Shown here: positions 9,500 through 22,078 of the stretch, piece by piece
Numbering within the stretch: position 1 is the stretch's first letter
Layout: every line of letters starts with the position of its first letter
NCBI GenBank assembly: GCA_036785705.1
Contig: JAWUZG010000333.1
Span: forward strand, 310,001-374,000
Length of the DNA stretch: 64,000 bases
Source of the DNA: Acanthornis magna
Taxonomy: Eukaryota; Chordata; Aves; Passeriformes; Acanthizidae
Reading direction: 5' to 3'
Notes under the pieces: model-generated
The model's input: only the letters and a program-made list of their open reading frames with translations
Told to the model about the DNA's origin: nothing
Database searches by the model: none
Program-made: the position numbers and the translations under genes

Positions 9500-12400
9500 A
9501 GCATTGAATAGAGTGAGGGCAATTTTTGAAGAGGAAAGTATTGCTCCTTCACATTCTTGTCCATCTGTTTTTTTAGGCTTTTCTATACATTCAATCAGCA
9601 TAATGCCTAAGTGAGTAATGTAATAAGAAAGCAGTATTAGAGATTTTCTGGATTCTGGTATGTGATTTAATGGCTATGTGCTTATCCTTTGAAAGATATT
9701 TATGAAGACAATGTATGTATGCACTGCTGCACTGAGAAGTGTTTTTTAGTCCGTTGACTGTTAGGATATTTTTCAAAGCTGTTGACGTTTTTTTGTAATG
9801 TAACTCTTTTAAAGCTACTCTGAAAGGAGGTCCAGTCACCACTAATTCCTGTGTAAATGAAGCATAATCACTCAGAGAAGAGACCCTTTATTTAGTGAGT
9901 TTAAAGCTCATTATACAATTTTGTAGGGGGAAAATTACCCTGCCTGTAAATTAACTGCATTTCCTAATGAAATAACTTGTCAATTTTTTCAGCCTCCTTT
10001 GATAGGAATAAGAATTACAGTGGCATTGGAAAGTAAAATCATGCTGTTCTTACTGGCAGTTTTTTCCAGTTGTAGAAGAAATTATAACTGTGAACACATT
10101 TTGATTCAGATTAATCTCAACAAGTAACAAAAGCATCTTTTGTCATGGTGTTTTTTCATCTCTTTCCACCTCCTTTATTAGAGCCTAAAGCCAGCTCCAT
10201 CAGCCTTACTCCTGGTATATGATGACACAAATTCTCTAGAGGCATGTGGCTTTCTCAAGCAATAAAGCATCATTATGCTCCTCATTTCTGAGGATGCACT
10301 ATTTCACCTGTGAGTTGTGTTTCAAGGGACAAACTAGCAGAACTCATCAGGTTAATTTTCCCAAAAAACAAGGCTTTCATCCTCCCATTAGGCTTGCAAA
10401 GGCAAGCCTATTTACCATAGGTGTCTGTGCTTCTCTAGTTCTATCCTGACACTTGTAGATGGCAGCAAATAGATGGCATTTTAAGTGCTTTGGCTGCAGC
10501 TACTGCAACAGGAGTGCTAAAAGACAAAATAATTGTTCTTGAGGTGGCTGTCCTCTTCCGAGCAGCAGCAGCCTCAGTGCACATTAACAAGCCAAGCCGG
10601 TGCCTGTGGCTCTGCAGTGCGTGCACGGCCGTCTGCTGAGGCAGGTGTCGTGACTCCACTTCAGCAGCTAAAAGCAGAGATACATGGAGCTGCTGTAATG
10701 TTGGAAATCATTTTAAGAATTCCTGGAATAATTGCTTTTTCCTGAAATTGGTTATGTTTTATTATATAGATATTAATTGTATGTACTTATAGGGAATGGT
10801 TGGTTTTCTTTCATTTGGGAAAGGTATAAATTCAGGGGCATATGGATTAGTATCCTCAGAGTTTCTTTTTTCCTGCTTTGGCCAATTTTCAGCTGCATAA
10901 AATAAAGGTTTAAGATTAGTTTGGCTTTGAAAAATAACATTCAGACCAACCATAAAGAAGTATTCAGAAAGGTCATCTCAGTGTGTGGGTGCTTTCTTCA
11001 TTTCTTCACACAATAACTCTGTTCTACAATAACAGCAAGCAGCAAGTTCTTTGCAGTAGTTTTCAGTATATTAAAATTAGTGAAAGATTAAATGGGGGTT
11101 TGTTACATTTGATCAATGTGAAACTTCATATCAGCATGAACAATATTCCTTCAGCAGTTAGGGCCTGGTATTGAAATTCTGCTGCTGGACAGTGGTTTTG
11201 GGTCAGGCTACTGAAGAAGGTCAATGGTTTCAGAGTTGCTTGTGGTCCAGCACGGAAGAGCAAAGCTGTTTCTCAGATCCTGGTTCCTCTGATTTCTGTG
11301 TAGATTCCTCTTTAACACATAGGGCTGTCCGTACTTGTCAAACAGGTCAGCATGGTGAAAAAACATATTTCTATTTTGCATGGAATCAGAATGTAGCTTC
11401 CTGAAGTTAGTGTAAAAAAGTCTGAATTGTCAATAGTTTCGGGTTTGCACACCACCACTGATTTTCAGTGCTCAACAGGAGGTGCTCATCACTTCTTCAA
11501 GGTGATGTGTCTCTGCTTAGCATCTTCAGCACCTGAAGACAGACCCCTGAGAGAGTCACAATACTAAAATCCATTCTCTTTGGAAATGTGAAAACAAAAT
11601 AGTGTGAATTTCCTATAGCAGACATTTCTGTGAAAAAAATTTTTTTTCTGATGAAATTAAAGTTTTTTGTTTGATTTCATCCTTGATGTATTTTATATTT
11701 TTAAATTGAAAAGAGAAATAAGATTGGTTATTGCACAGAACCAATAGCTAGCATAAACAAAGCTATTGGATGAAGGAAATGAAAAATAAGCAAGTTGGAG
11801 GTGAAAAGTGCGTTACTCCATTGCTACTCTGATAATTAGAGAGAAAAAATTAACAGTTGCCATAAAGTGCTTTAAACATGAGAGTTTCTTATTAGGTTCT
11901 TCAAGAATGTAATTAATTACTTGCAGCCACATATGTTCTTTGTGTCATGGTGTGGAGTACCAGCACTTCATTAAAACCCAGTTCAATAATAACAGGTCAC
12001 TCGAGATGTCTTTTGCTCTGGAGAAGGTTGGGAAGCCGAATGCCTGCTGCTTCATCCCTCTTGTGCTGTGCCAGCACACTGAGTTGAGTAGGAGGAGAGG
12101 GCAAGCTGAGCATACCAGGGTCGCGTTCCAGAAAGCCCCTTGGTCTGGGTGACAGTGCTCATGGGAGACCTGGGAGCAGAGGGATGGCAGAGGGCTGGTA
12201 AACACATAGCAGGGCAGCCAGCACAGAGTTCTGATAAAGACACTGCGAGTCACAGTCAAATTCCTACCGAAAGGAAGTCCCATGGTTATGAAGAAATAAT
12301 TAATAATAATATAAAATAAATGCAAGTGCTATATTGTCCTAGTGACAGAGGTTTTGGACTTTAACAATTTTTTTTTTTTTAGCAACAAGTCGTGGGTTAA

Positions 12401-13735
12401 ATACTCACAGCTCCTGTGCCGCCCTAGTGCCTTAGCTAGTTTGCACTGACAGTGAAGTTAAGAGAAGGATGGGTGGACATGTTGTTGGAGACCCTCTGCA
12501 TGTCACTTTTATTAATCTCTTAAGGAATGAGATACCAGAGGGCCAGATTTTGTCTGGTACAATTCATGTTACTTTTGAGGGATGGGCTGAAATGTGTGCA
12601 AGGGTAAGAAGGTGCCCTTGGTGCCCAGCGGGATTTGGGAACTGAGAAACATTTTGGTAACACCAGTTCTCTGGAGGCGCAGGTATCACCGCTGGTATCC
12701 TGAGAGAGTCCTGACAGACTGTTGGGAGCCACTTCATCATTCCATTGTCACAGGGTGTAGGGTGCTCTCTCATGGAGTATGAAGCAAACAGAAAACATTT
12801 CCCATGCAGCTTGAAGCCCTGTCCTGCACCACCTTCCACTTGTGACCTTCCTTTTGAAATACATTTTACTGGCATTACAAGAAAACACATTAGGCTCCTG
12901 GAATTGTGCTTAGAGTAAATGAAGAGCAACATATGTTGTGCAATTGCACCCTATTGTTTTATATTTTACTTTGAGAAGAATTTTTGCAATTAGATTGTTG
13001 TTGAAGTCAACAAAGTACAAACATAGGGAGCAGAGTGTTTTTGATAGGGAGGGACTCTGTCAGTAGCTGATTGAGGATTCCTTTTATCTTAAATATGATT
13101 TAATGCTCTGTGGAAAGAATTAAGAATCCCATTTTACACTGAAGCATGCTGTTAATGTGCATATAAAAACCTCAGCAATTTTATTGACAGTTATGAATTT
13201 ACAGCTGCTGGTGGTGAATTTTTTTGAAAGACTTCTTCCTTTTCCCCAATTCTTTGCAGACCATTGTCATAGTTTGCTATTAGCTAAGGCAGAACCTCAT
13301 TTAACAGAAATGCATAGGTCTTCAATTTCACTGTATACATGAGGAAAAAAGAAAATCAATGTGAAGCCTGGACTCAGTCTGCTGATGCCAGGGATGACTA
13401 TCTGTAGCATACAGAAAGAAACCCTGGCTCAGATTAGTTTTTCTTTACCCTTTGGATGTTAAAAATGACAGAAAGAGGCTACTGCTGGTGAGAGTTGTTA
13501 TGACTATTATCCTCTGGTCAAATTTGGTGTTAATCCTAGAGACTGTTAATGCGTGTAGAAATATTTCAAGTACTCAGTATTAATTTAGTATTAATTTATA
13601 TTTATTATTATCATTTATATTATATTCATTGATGGGAAGATGAGTATTAAGAAACAATTTGTGCATTTGCAGTTTCACATTTGCATTGAATATCCATTGT
13701 TTGTGTGTGCGAATGATTGCCATGCACCCAGGACT
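9500..13735. other. unique AT-rich non-coding DNA
   Basis: No recognisable gene, RNA or repeat. The largest frames (126 codons minus at 11945-12325, 122 codons minus at 12564-12932) overlap frames on the other strand and show no domain. The area around 10.53-10.65 kb is moderately GC-rich without an obvious promoter. Confidence 0.45.
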
Positions 13736-13780
13736 ATATGTGTATGTAAATATATATATAAAAATATATATACACACAGA
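13736..13780. repeat. (TA)n / (AC)n mixed dinucleotide repeat
   Basis: TATGTGTATGTAAATATATATATA-like run passing into TACACACAG. A short, imperfect alternating purine-pyrimidine repeat. Confidence 0.85.
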
Positions 13781-14854
13781 GTATCTAATCATCAAGAATA
13801 TCAAGGGTGAATATCATTTTAATTTTCAAACAAGGATTTGGAAAAAACCCAGCCAATGCCCAGCTTGCAGAGTTCAGGCTTCACAGGAGGGGTCCCTGTG
13901 TGGCTCATTGCAAACACAACTATACCTAGAAGTGACCTGAAGCTGGTTAAGGGTCCTGTCTGGCCAAGGAAACCCAGTGAAAGAAATGGAGATAAAAATG
14001 GAAGGTTTGTGTGATGCTATTAATTTTTGGTCTAGGTGGAGCTTCTGTTAAATTGACTGTGACTGTGAAGATTCCTTATAAATTATGTTCTTTAGACTTG
14101 CTAAAAACCTTCCAAAGAATAGATTTTCATGATTTTTTTAAAATTTGAAAGTTGTTGTTCCACTGGGTTTAAGACAGACGTGCTTTCCTCTTTTTTATTA
14201 CACTTCTCATGATGTCTTTTACAGAAATGTCTTTAAAATAATGTCTGAGATGTGCACGTTGGCCAAAATTGTATTTCTTAGTAAGAAATCAATGAGAATT
14301 TTTAATAAAACATTAAGAAAAAATATAAAACTTTTGAGAAAATGAGAAGGTATGGTTGTAGCAATTCTGCTTTGGGAAATGGAAAGGCTTCTTTAACTAA
14401 TTTTTTTCTAGCCCTACTGAAGCTGCTATTTTGGCCTGTGGAAAATGACATTGACTGGTCTTGACATGATGGAGATATTCTTTATGACTCTAAACCAAGA
14501 AGAAGCTGGAGCTTCCCAATTATTTCTATCAACTTTTAGATTCTTAATTTTATTTCCTATTTTATTTCCTTATTTATTTCTTAATATTATTTCCAGCAGT
14601 TCTATTTGATGGTGCATTTGTGGGATCAATGTCTGCAAATCTCATCTACTATTTTCCCTGAATTATTTTATTTATAATTGTTACTTTTTAATTCTGAAAC
14701 ATTACCAACATCTGCCAGCAGACTCTGCAAAGCAATTGAATTCAGTAATTAATTTCAAGGGAATGCTGAGCTATTCCTGGCCCAAACTCATTCTGTGGTT
14801 CTGGGTTTCCAGAGACATGGATTCAACATACCTGAGCAGTAAATTTGCCTTAAT

Positions 14855-14918
14855 TTCCAGATATGCATAAACAGATATGCATATGCATATGCAGATATGC
14901 ATTCCAGATATGCATAAC
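14855..14918 (+). repeat. tandem ATATGCAT array
   Basis: The phrase 'ttccagatatgcataa' occurs at both ends of this 64-bp block, and between them 'agatatgcat' repeats with inserted 'atgcat' palindromes. The core ATGCAT is self-complementary and resembles half of a POU-factor octamer, so the array could be a minisatellite or a clustered binding site. The repetition is directly visible. A binding role is conjecture. Confidence 0.75.
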
Positions 14919-14919
14919 T

Positions 14920-17900
14920 CAGCTTGGGAACCCAGCTCTGACTTGGAACTTGGGAGATGCTATTTCTGGACTCTGTCCTGACAGCTGATCCTGATTTGTT
15001 CATCTGATCTCTTTGACACACCTTGGGATGCCTGGAAAATATGAGTATATTGTTATTCCCATGTAAAATTATCACCTCAAGATGCTGTAGTTTGACATAG
15101 TGCATTAGATTTTAACATTTGAGATACACTCTCCACTTTAACTTACTCCATTGCTCATGTTTCTTTTGGAAAAGGAAAGATTTGATTTCTGAAGGCAATC
15201 AATTTTAAAACTTCTTTTTGAAAGGCTATTTTCTCTTTTTTTAAATTATTTTTTCTTAAAGGTCATTTTTCTAAGGACTAGCTTAGAGGTGCTAAGACAT
15301 TTCCTCATTCTTTCAAAAGTATAGGATCTGTATGAAATGAACTCCATGATTAGCCAGAGCATTACTTCGCATAAAGTATACAGGATACGTATGATGGAGA
15401 AAAGTAACGGAAAGACTTGTGGTATATACTGTGTCAGGTATTTTTCTGTACTTAGTAATCTATGGTCCTTTCTCAAAGATGACTATTAAAGTCTGCTTTA
15501 TATGGGTGAGCTAGTTCTACATTCTAAATTTAATCTACTTCTAATTCTAAAATTCATTCTAAAGATGAGCTACCATTACATTAAATATTGTGGTTTCCAT
15601 TTCAGTAGCAAATATTTTTCTAATTTTAATTAATTAATCAGCCTTAGAATTGGAGGAGTTGTTTTTTCTTTTTTTTTTTGTGAACTAATTAGATGTAATC
15701 TCACTTTCTCGATCTCCATTGCCTTTAATCAGCTTTCTCTGGCCAGATAGCACTCTTAATTCAGTTCTTTAACTTCCAAACTGTAATTGTGTTTATATAT
15801 TGTAGGCATTTATAGTAATGCTTGCTCTTCCTTGTTTGCACGAGCCTCAGCATTTCCCCATAACCCCTCAAATGGATTTTGATTCCCACGGCAATCATAA
15901 GCTAATGGGGGAAACCACTGCAGTAATGTGAACAGCAGTTTTATGGTACTGTACATGAGAACAAAATGTATCGTGGAATAGGCTGCTGCTGTTGGGGACT
16001 TGATCTGTTGATCTGTTGGAAAGACTTGTTTCATGCATGTGTTTTTATTCTCTATTTCTGAGCTGACAATTTGGGGTGACGTTTATGGGATTTCTGTCTC
16101 ACTTCTCTACCTGTTTGATAGAAGGAACTCCATACCTGCAGGATGAGTTATACCTGCATCAGCTAGGAAATTATTCAAGCCTTGGTCTAACCTGCTCCCG
16201 CTGTACTCCTAACAAATTTTCCATATCAGCTTTAATGAACAAAAAAAAGTATGTTTTGGGAAACTAATGCCTGAATGTGTTTCTGTCCCCTGCCCAAGCC
16301 ACAGGGACTCTCTGGGGTGCTGTGGAGATAAACTTCTCCGTTTTCCTCTGTTCTGCACTGACGACGTTTTGCCCCAGAATATTTAAGTTTCTCTTCCTCA
16401 AGGGTCTCCATTGGCACAAGCACTGAGGAGCCAGCACTTGCATCTGAACACAAGTGTTGGGGGCCTAGAAAGTAGTGAGTGCTGTTCCGGGTATTTAAAG
16501 TGGTGTCAATCATGCTAACCCTCAGTAATATTTCAAGTATTTAGATAGACAAATGTTAAACAATTTTTGAATATTTTCCATTAATAATTTTAGATAGGCA
16601 CTAGCAGTTTATTTTAAATTAACCTTTATGCTTATAGTATATAAAAATAATTATAGTATGTGTTGCATGTGAAATCAGATGGTTATTCTGATCTCAATTT
16701 ATTTGGATTACATTGTGCTAGAAGTTCAAATTGGCAAAGAAGTATTGAAAGTGGTTAAAGGGCATGTATTTGTATATGGTGTACTTGTGATCTGCTGCAG
16801 AGAGATTCTCTTTGCTGCTGTAAGACACTTTTTCCTTTCACTAACTAAAGATCAGAGCAAACTATTTGCATCAAAGCTTCTTATTTAAAACAGTTTATTG
16901 ATGGCAACACACTTGCTGAATTCGCAAGCAAGCACATTTATGTAGCTGCAGCAGCATGAAGTGTGCCTGCCTGTTATTGGAAAGCATCCAAGGACATCCT
17001 CAGCCTTCCAGCTTTCCTCTGTGTGGGGGGAGGGTTGCTGCTGTTGCTGCTTTTCTTCATTTTCCGTACTGCAGCGATTTCTAAATAAGTGCTGGTTGAT
17101 TTCTCCATTTGTTATTTTTCATTTTGAAGTTAGGATGCTTAGTGACCCACTGAAGAGATACAGACTTTCTTTCCGGGACAACTTAACATAGGATCTCTTC
17201 CCTTTCCCTGGTGGTACTGGGCTTGGGTGGCTCTCTGGAAGAACCCTGATAGCCCACGGGGTATGTGATGGCCAAGGCAGCAAAAGGTAGCAAAGGCTGC
17301 ATCTTCAAACAATACCTTGCACTTATTTGCAAACAAAACCAGGTTGTTAATGAGAAACAGGCTGCCAAGGCAGCAGTGATTCCTGCCTCCAGAGAAGTGT
17401 ATGAGGAGGATGCAGCCCCCCAAATGTGTGGGGAGGAAAGGGCAAGGCTGGGCCCCACTGGGGCTGGGGAGTGGCACCCTTGGGGCAGAGCTAGTGGCCA
17501 GCGGCTCAGCAGTGTGGGGTGAGCGCCCATTCCCCAGCCTCCTCCCAGCTCCGAGTCCTTGAGGATCTCAGGGAGTCATTATGCCTTGAGGTTACTGTGA
17601 TGGGCTTTCTGCTGCTTTTCCCCAAGCATCTGCCTTTCATCTTTACAAAGCCATACAAAAATTGCCTGTAACTGGCACATATGCTCTCTTTTGGAGATGA
17701 AGGCTGCCATTTGTGTCTAGTTTGAATACTGACACATCATTACCTGGTTAGAGTTTTAAGGAACTACCTTTTAAGAAAGAAACTTTGTCACTGATTGAAA
17801 CTTTTGAATTTCATTGAACAAAGTGGTTTTTAGTGACCTCTATTTCCTGAATGTTATGCCCCCTTTTTGTATGCAGCACTTTGGTGCAAATTCATCAGTT

Positions 17901-18384
17901 CATTCTAAGCAAGTACAGAGGTTATAATGAGAATGATGACATTATTTTTGGAGGTGATGCTGCCTGGCTGATGCATTTTCAGCACTCTTTTCAATCTCCC
18001 TCAGCTGTACTTAATGTCCAGTTTGTGATGCCAGTGAACGTATAACAATGTAGCTCTCTTATAAAATCCAAATATTGTACAGGGATAGAAACAGTACTTA
18101 ATTAAGCAAGAAATAAAAGAATTAACATTGTGATATAGGTCTTGTAAATGATCTTCAGATTAGGCAGATGCACATGTGGTCATGTTTAAGAACAGCTTTT
18201 TGTAATAGTGTAAAGAAGCCCTGAGATATTGGGTTCTGTGAATACATGTATTGCATGGAAAAAATCTAGTAGAAATAAAGGAAAAAAAATCAACATTTAC
18301 AGTACCTGATCAGTAAAATAGTAGATTGTGAATGGAAGGATAGTTTGTAACTTTACTATTTTTGGGGAATGATAAAAATGCCAT
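14920..18384. other. unique non-coding DNA
   Basis: No recognisable gene or repeat. A GC-richer patch at about 17.36-17.56 kb carries overlapping frames on both strands (up to 115 codons, minus 17183-17530) that look like compositional artefacts. Confidence 0.45.
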
Positions 18385-18885
18385 CTTGAAGGCCCTTCAA
18401 GGGCTGATTGGTTCTAGTCCTCCAATACGCCAAGGTTCTACCACTTGGAAGAGGGCTATTGAAACCAAGGACTGGATCAGCCATTGCTTTGTCTGGATGA
18501 ACCTTCTAAGGACAGAATCTCTCAGCCTGTTTGATGACCTATTCCAGTGCTGCTAGGGAAATTTTTTTCCAGCTGTCCAACTTCAATCTCTAAAACAGCT
18601 TTGTGTGGTTGTTTTCCTTTTTATGCTGTCTGACATTACCAAGAGGAGTTTGCCAGTGGTGTCCAAAGAACTGCCCTTCCAATAGTTGTAAGCAGATATT
18701 AAACACCTCTGTGGTTTCTTCTTTACCAAACTTACCAGGCCCGGCTCCTTCAGCATCTCTACGCAGGATATGGACCTTTGTCGAACCTTTTCTATTTTCT
18801 CTGCATCCCTCTTGAACTGAAGGTCTCCCCAGGCTGTCTGAGCACCAGCCTCCCCTATTCTGCTGCCACGCTCCTCCAGATGCAG
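18385..18885 (-). repeat. old CR1 LINE fragment, 3' part
   Basis: On plus, 'cagcctgtttgatgacctat' with 'ccagtgctgctagggaa', then later 'ctctgcatccctcttgaact' and a phrase about 'gagcaccagc', follow in the order of the reverse-complemented CR1 3' region. The element therefore runs on minus with its 3' side near 18.39 kb. It is diverged and has small deletions. No coding frame survives, and the frames of 113 codons (18583-18924 minus) and 70 codons (plus) lie within repeat sequence. Exact edges need a repeat library. Confidence 0.65.
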
Positions 18886-18929
18886 TTCAGCGTGCAATTT
18901 ATTTTGCTCACAGTGAGGGCTCACTTCTG

Positions 18930-19823
18930 CAGTGTGGTGTCCACTGAAACATCACAGGCATGTTCTTAGGGCTGCTGCTTGGTAAGGTTTCAGTCAATGC
19001 ATGGGGTTATTCCGCTCTCGTTGCAGAATTCTGTGGTTTTCCCTGTTGAAGATTGTGACATGTCTGTTGGTTAGCTCCCAAATTTACTGAAGTCTTTTGG
19101 ACAGGCTCTGGCCCTTATCCTGTCAGCAACTCTGCCTAGCTCAGAGCTGCCTGAAAGTTTGCTGAGTGTGTTAACTTCCTATTTGAGTGGAGCTTAGCCT
19201 ATAAAAGCCTACTGATAAAGTCCATCCTGTTATTTTTATTTTGATAGCCTCCTAAGATACTTAGTAGTGCTTTTAGGAAAAAACCCTCCATTTGTATGTA
19301 AATGTAATATATGTATAGATGTATATACTCCTACTCTTCTAAAGAAAAGGAAAGACTCAGTAGTGAAGCAGAAATTGGTGTTTTATTCTTAATGCAGAGA
19401 TGATGTAGATATATTTAGGTTGATGTATGAAATTCTGTAATACTTTTCTTCTGAATACACAATTTTCTGCCCTCTTTATTTCACTGACTAGCATGAACAC
19501 TCTACTATCTATAGTTTTGGATACAATTTATTGCGCTTTTGAACAAGAAGTGTTTGGTTTGTGAGAAAGCAGTGTGATGTGTGTTAAGAAAGTATTTTCA
19601 TGTTAGATTCCAAGTCTCTTCTATGGGGAGAAATCATCATAATTGGTCTTCCAACATCTCCATTAGACATCTTAAATAGTTTCCACATACTTGTGAAAGT
19701 TTCAATTACTTCACGTACTATTTGACAATTTTAGTCCAAGTAAGGGACACTGGCTGAATTTCTGTACCATGAGAAAAATGTGGTCTAGAAGGATTTCTTA
19801 CTGAGAAAAAGGAATGCATCTTT
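18930..19823. other. unique non-coding DNA
   Basis: Nothing recognised beyond ordinary AT-rich sequence. Confidence 0.5.
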
Positions 19824-19896
19824 GATTTTTTTTTTTTTAAGGTACTGTATATCTTGCATGATTTTTTTTTTTTTTAAGATACTGTATATCTTGGAT
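19824..19896 (+). repeat. 36-37 bp tandem duplication
   Basis: Two adjacent copies of GA followed by 13-14 thymines and then AAGGTACTGTATATCTTGCAT (first copy) or AAGATACTGTATATCTTGGAT (second). The copies differ at two positions plus T-run length, so the duplication is fairly recent or gene-converted. Probably a replication-slippage product at the T-run. Confidence 0.85.
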
Positions 19897-19899
19897 GCC

Positions 19900-22078
19900 A
19901 GCCCCAAGCCAGACTCTTCATATCTGCAAATTTTAATTTAAGTCAGGGAAGAAAACTCTGGCAAAACATGAAAAGTTTCTTTAATATAATTTATTTTTTG
20001 TTTTGATGTGGTTTTTTGTTGTTTAGTTCTCATTATTTGAAGCCATTAACTAAATGACCATGTGGCTCCAGCTCTCAGTTTATGAGCTAGATGATGGATG
20101 CTGCAATTACTCTGAAATAAAGTGTTATTTTTTATAAGTTAAGAGCTGGTTGTTTGTAAGTGAAAAAATGATTGCTGAGCATTAGGAGCATGTAAATGGA
20201 ACTGGAGGGAAGAGGAAGATCTACAGAAATTCAGAGAAGGACTTTTGAGGCTTTCTGAAAGAGCTTGTGGAAATGAGCCCAGTGACAGTCCCATGCTCAT
20301 TTCCTCCAGTGATCACTGGATCTACTTGGACATTTAAGGCAGCTTTTAGTCTTGTGTGAAAGACATGATTTGATTCCGGTTATTGTCTCAGTCCAGTAAA
20401 CTTAGCTGAAGGAAAGCTTCTATGCAGGGGTGGATTTGGTGGTGTAAATCTACTTTTAGTTCAGTTAAAGACCATGGTCTTCCCTTAACCTCATCAGAAG
20501 AATGAACAAATCTAGTTCACTTCCCCCTCAAATTTCTCTAGATTTCTTCTTGTGTTCAATGTGCAAACTGACATGAATACAGACTAATCAAGGAAAGCAT
20601 TTTTAACAGACTCTCCAAGAAATACAGCATTCTGCGTAAGCACTTGTTTGCTGCCAATAGATCAAGACACAATAATGTAGACCACATACAAGGCTCTAGA
20701 ATAATCTTAAAGAACATGAAGAAAATTACAACCCAGGTTGCCTCACAAAAGTGCAAGTTCATGACTAGTCCTACAGGACCATGTTAGACATTGAATTATA
20801 ATTTGTACCTACATAATTTGAATACTCAGTGTGGTTGCTGTCCAGTACTTAATTAATTTTGTTTGTGTGGTTTTTTAAAAGAAAAACCCAGCGTGAGAAT
20901 TTTATTATGGAGGATGACTTCAAGTTGAATGAAATGGCAGTAATTATCCTTGAGAGAAACTGGTTTCATTGTACATGGCAAACTTGTGAAACCCAAAGGA
21001 CATACTCTGCCTTGCCTGGCTCCTGAAATCAGCAGAATTGTGTTAGTTCAGATTGCAGATTGTTGTGGGGTTTTTCTACAGAAGATGTAACCTCCCACCT
21101 TACTTTTGAGAAGGAAGTAGAATGGAGCATTATTTGTTCAAGAAAGCAGCATTCAGTTTAAACAATTTCTTGCAGAGATACCTTTGCCTACAGCTCCTTA
21201 GAGCTACATAAATCCACTGAGGAAAACAATAACAAGTGGCAAATGGGCTCTGATGATAACAGGTTCATAACAGCAAAATTTCAAAGGAAGAGAAGGGGAG
21301 CAAGCAGGAGGAGCAGTAATAACAGGAAGATGTTTGCTCTGTTAACTTTTGCATGGGCAAGAGATAGACTCAGGCCTCCTTCACGTGAAAGTGTGTGGTC
21401 ACAGCTGCTGCCTTGAGTGCTAAGGTGAAAATACAGGTGGCATCCCTTGGCATGTGCAGGCAGCTAAAGGTACTCCTGACCATGAAGGGAGCACAGAGGC
21501 TGCTGGCTGCTTGCTGGCAGGCCATGATGGGCTGTTTGTTTTCATACTCACAGTCTTGGGACACTGCTGCCACTGTCACAGCAGTTTCTTTTCATTTTAA
21601 GCTGCTGAAAGGGCTTACTTTGTGGATTTGCTGGTTAGATTGATATCCTAAAATTGAAACCATAAATAGTTATGTCACGTTAATATTTGGTTTGGTAATT
21701 TCTGTTTTGCTTTATACACTTCTGATTCAGCACAGGAATACTGCATTCAGCTAAAGGTTTGTTGATTCCCTAAGAGCCAAAAAATTAAAAACAAACTAGC
21801 TTCTTTTGAATATTGCTCTCTTGTGTTCTGAATAACTATTTGCAATCACTACCTACTTATGGTAAGCCTCTGAAAATAGATGCATATAATGGAAGTCATG
21901 TTTTTTAAGGAAAAAGCAGATCAGTGATCCCTGTTACAGACTGTCCACAAAATATCAGGAACTAGTTTTGCTTCATATTGCTGTAAGTGGAGCAAGGCCT
22001 TGGCCTTAAAAAGAGATCAAATTGATACCTCATTGAAAACACTGAGATGCCTTAAACCATTTATTTTGGATAAATCAC
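19900..22078. other. unique non-coding DNA
   Basis: No recognised feature. Overlapping frames at 21370-21643 on both strands are short and featureless. Confidence 0.5.

Noticed and set aside
11945..12932. Minus-strand frames of 126 and 122 codons
   Set aside because: No recognisable protein features, overlapped by other frames, and no convincing splice sites.
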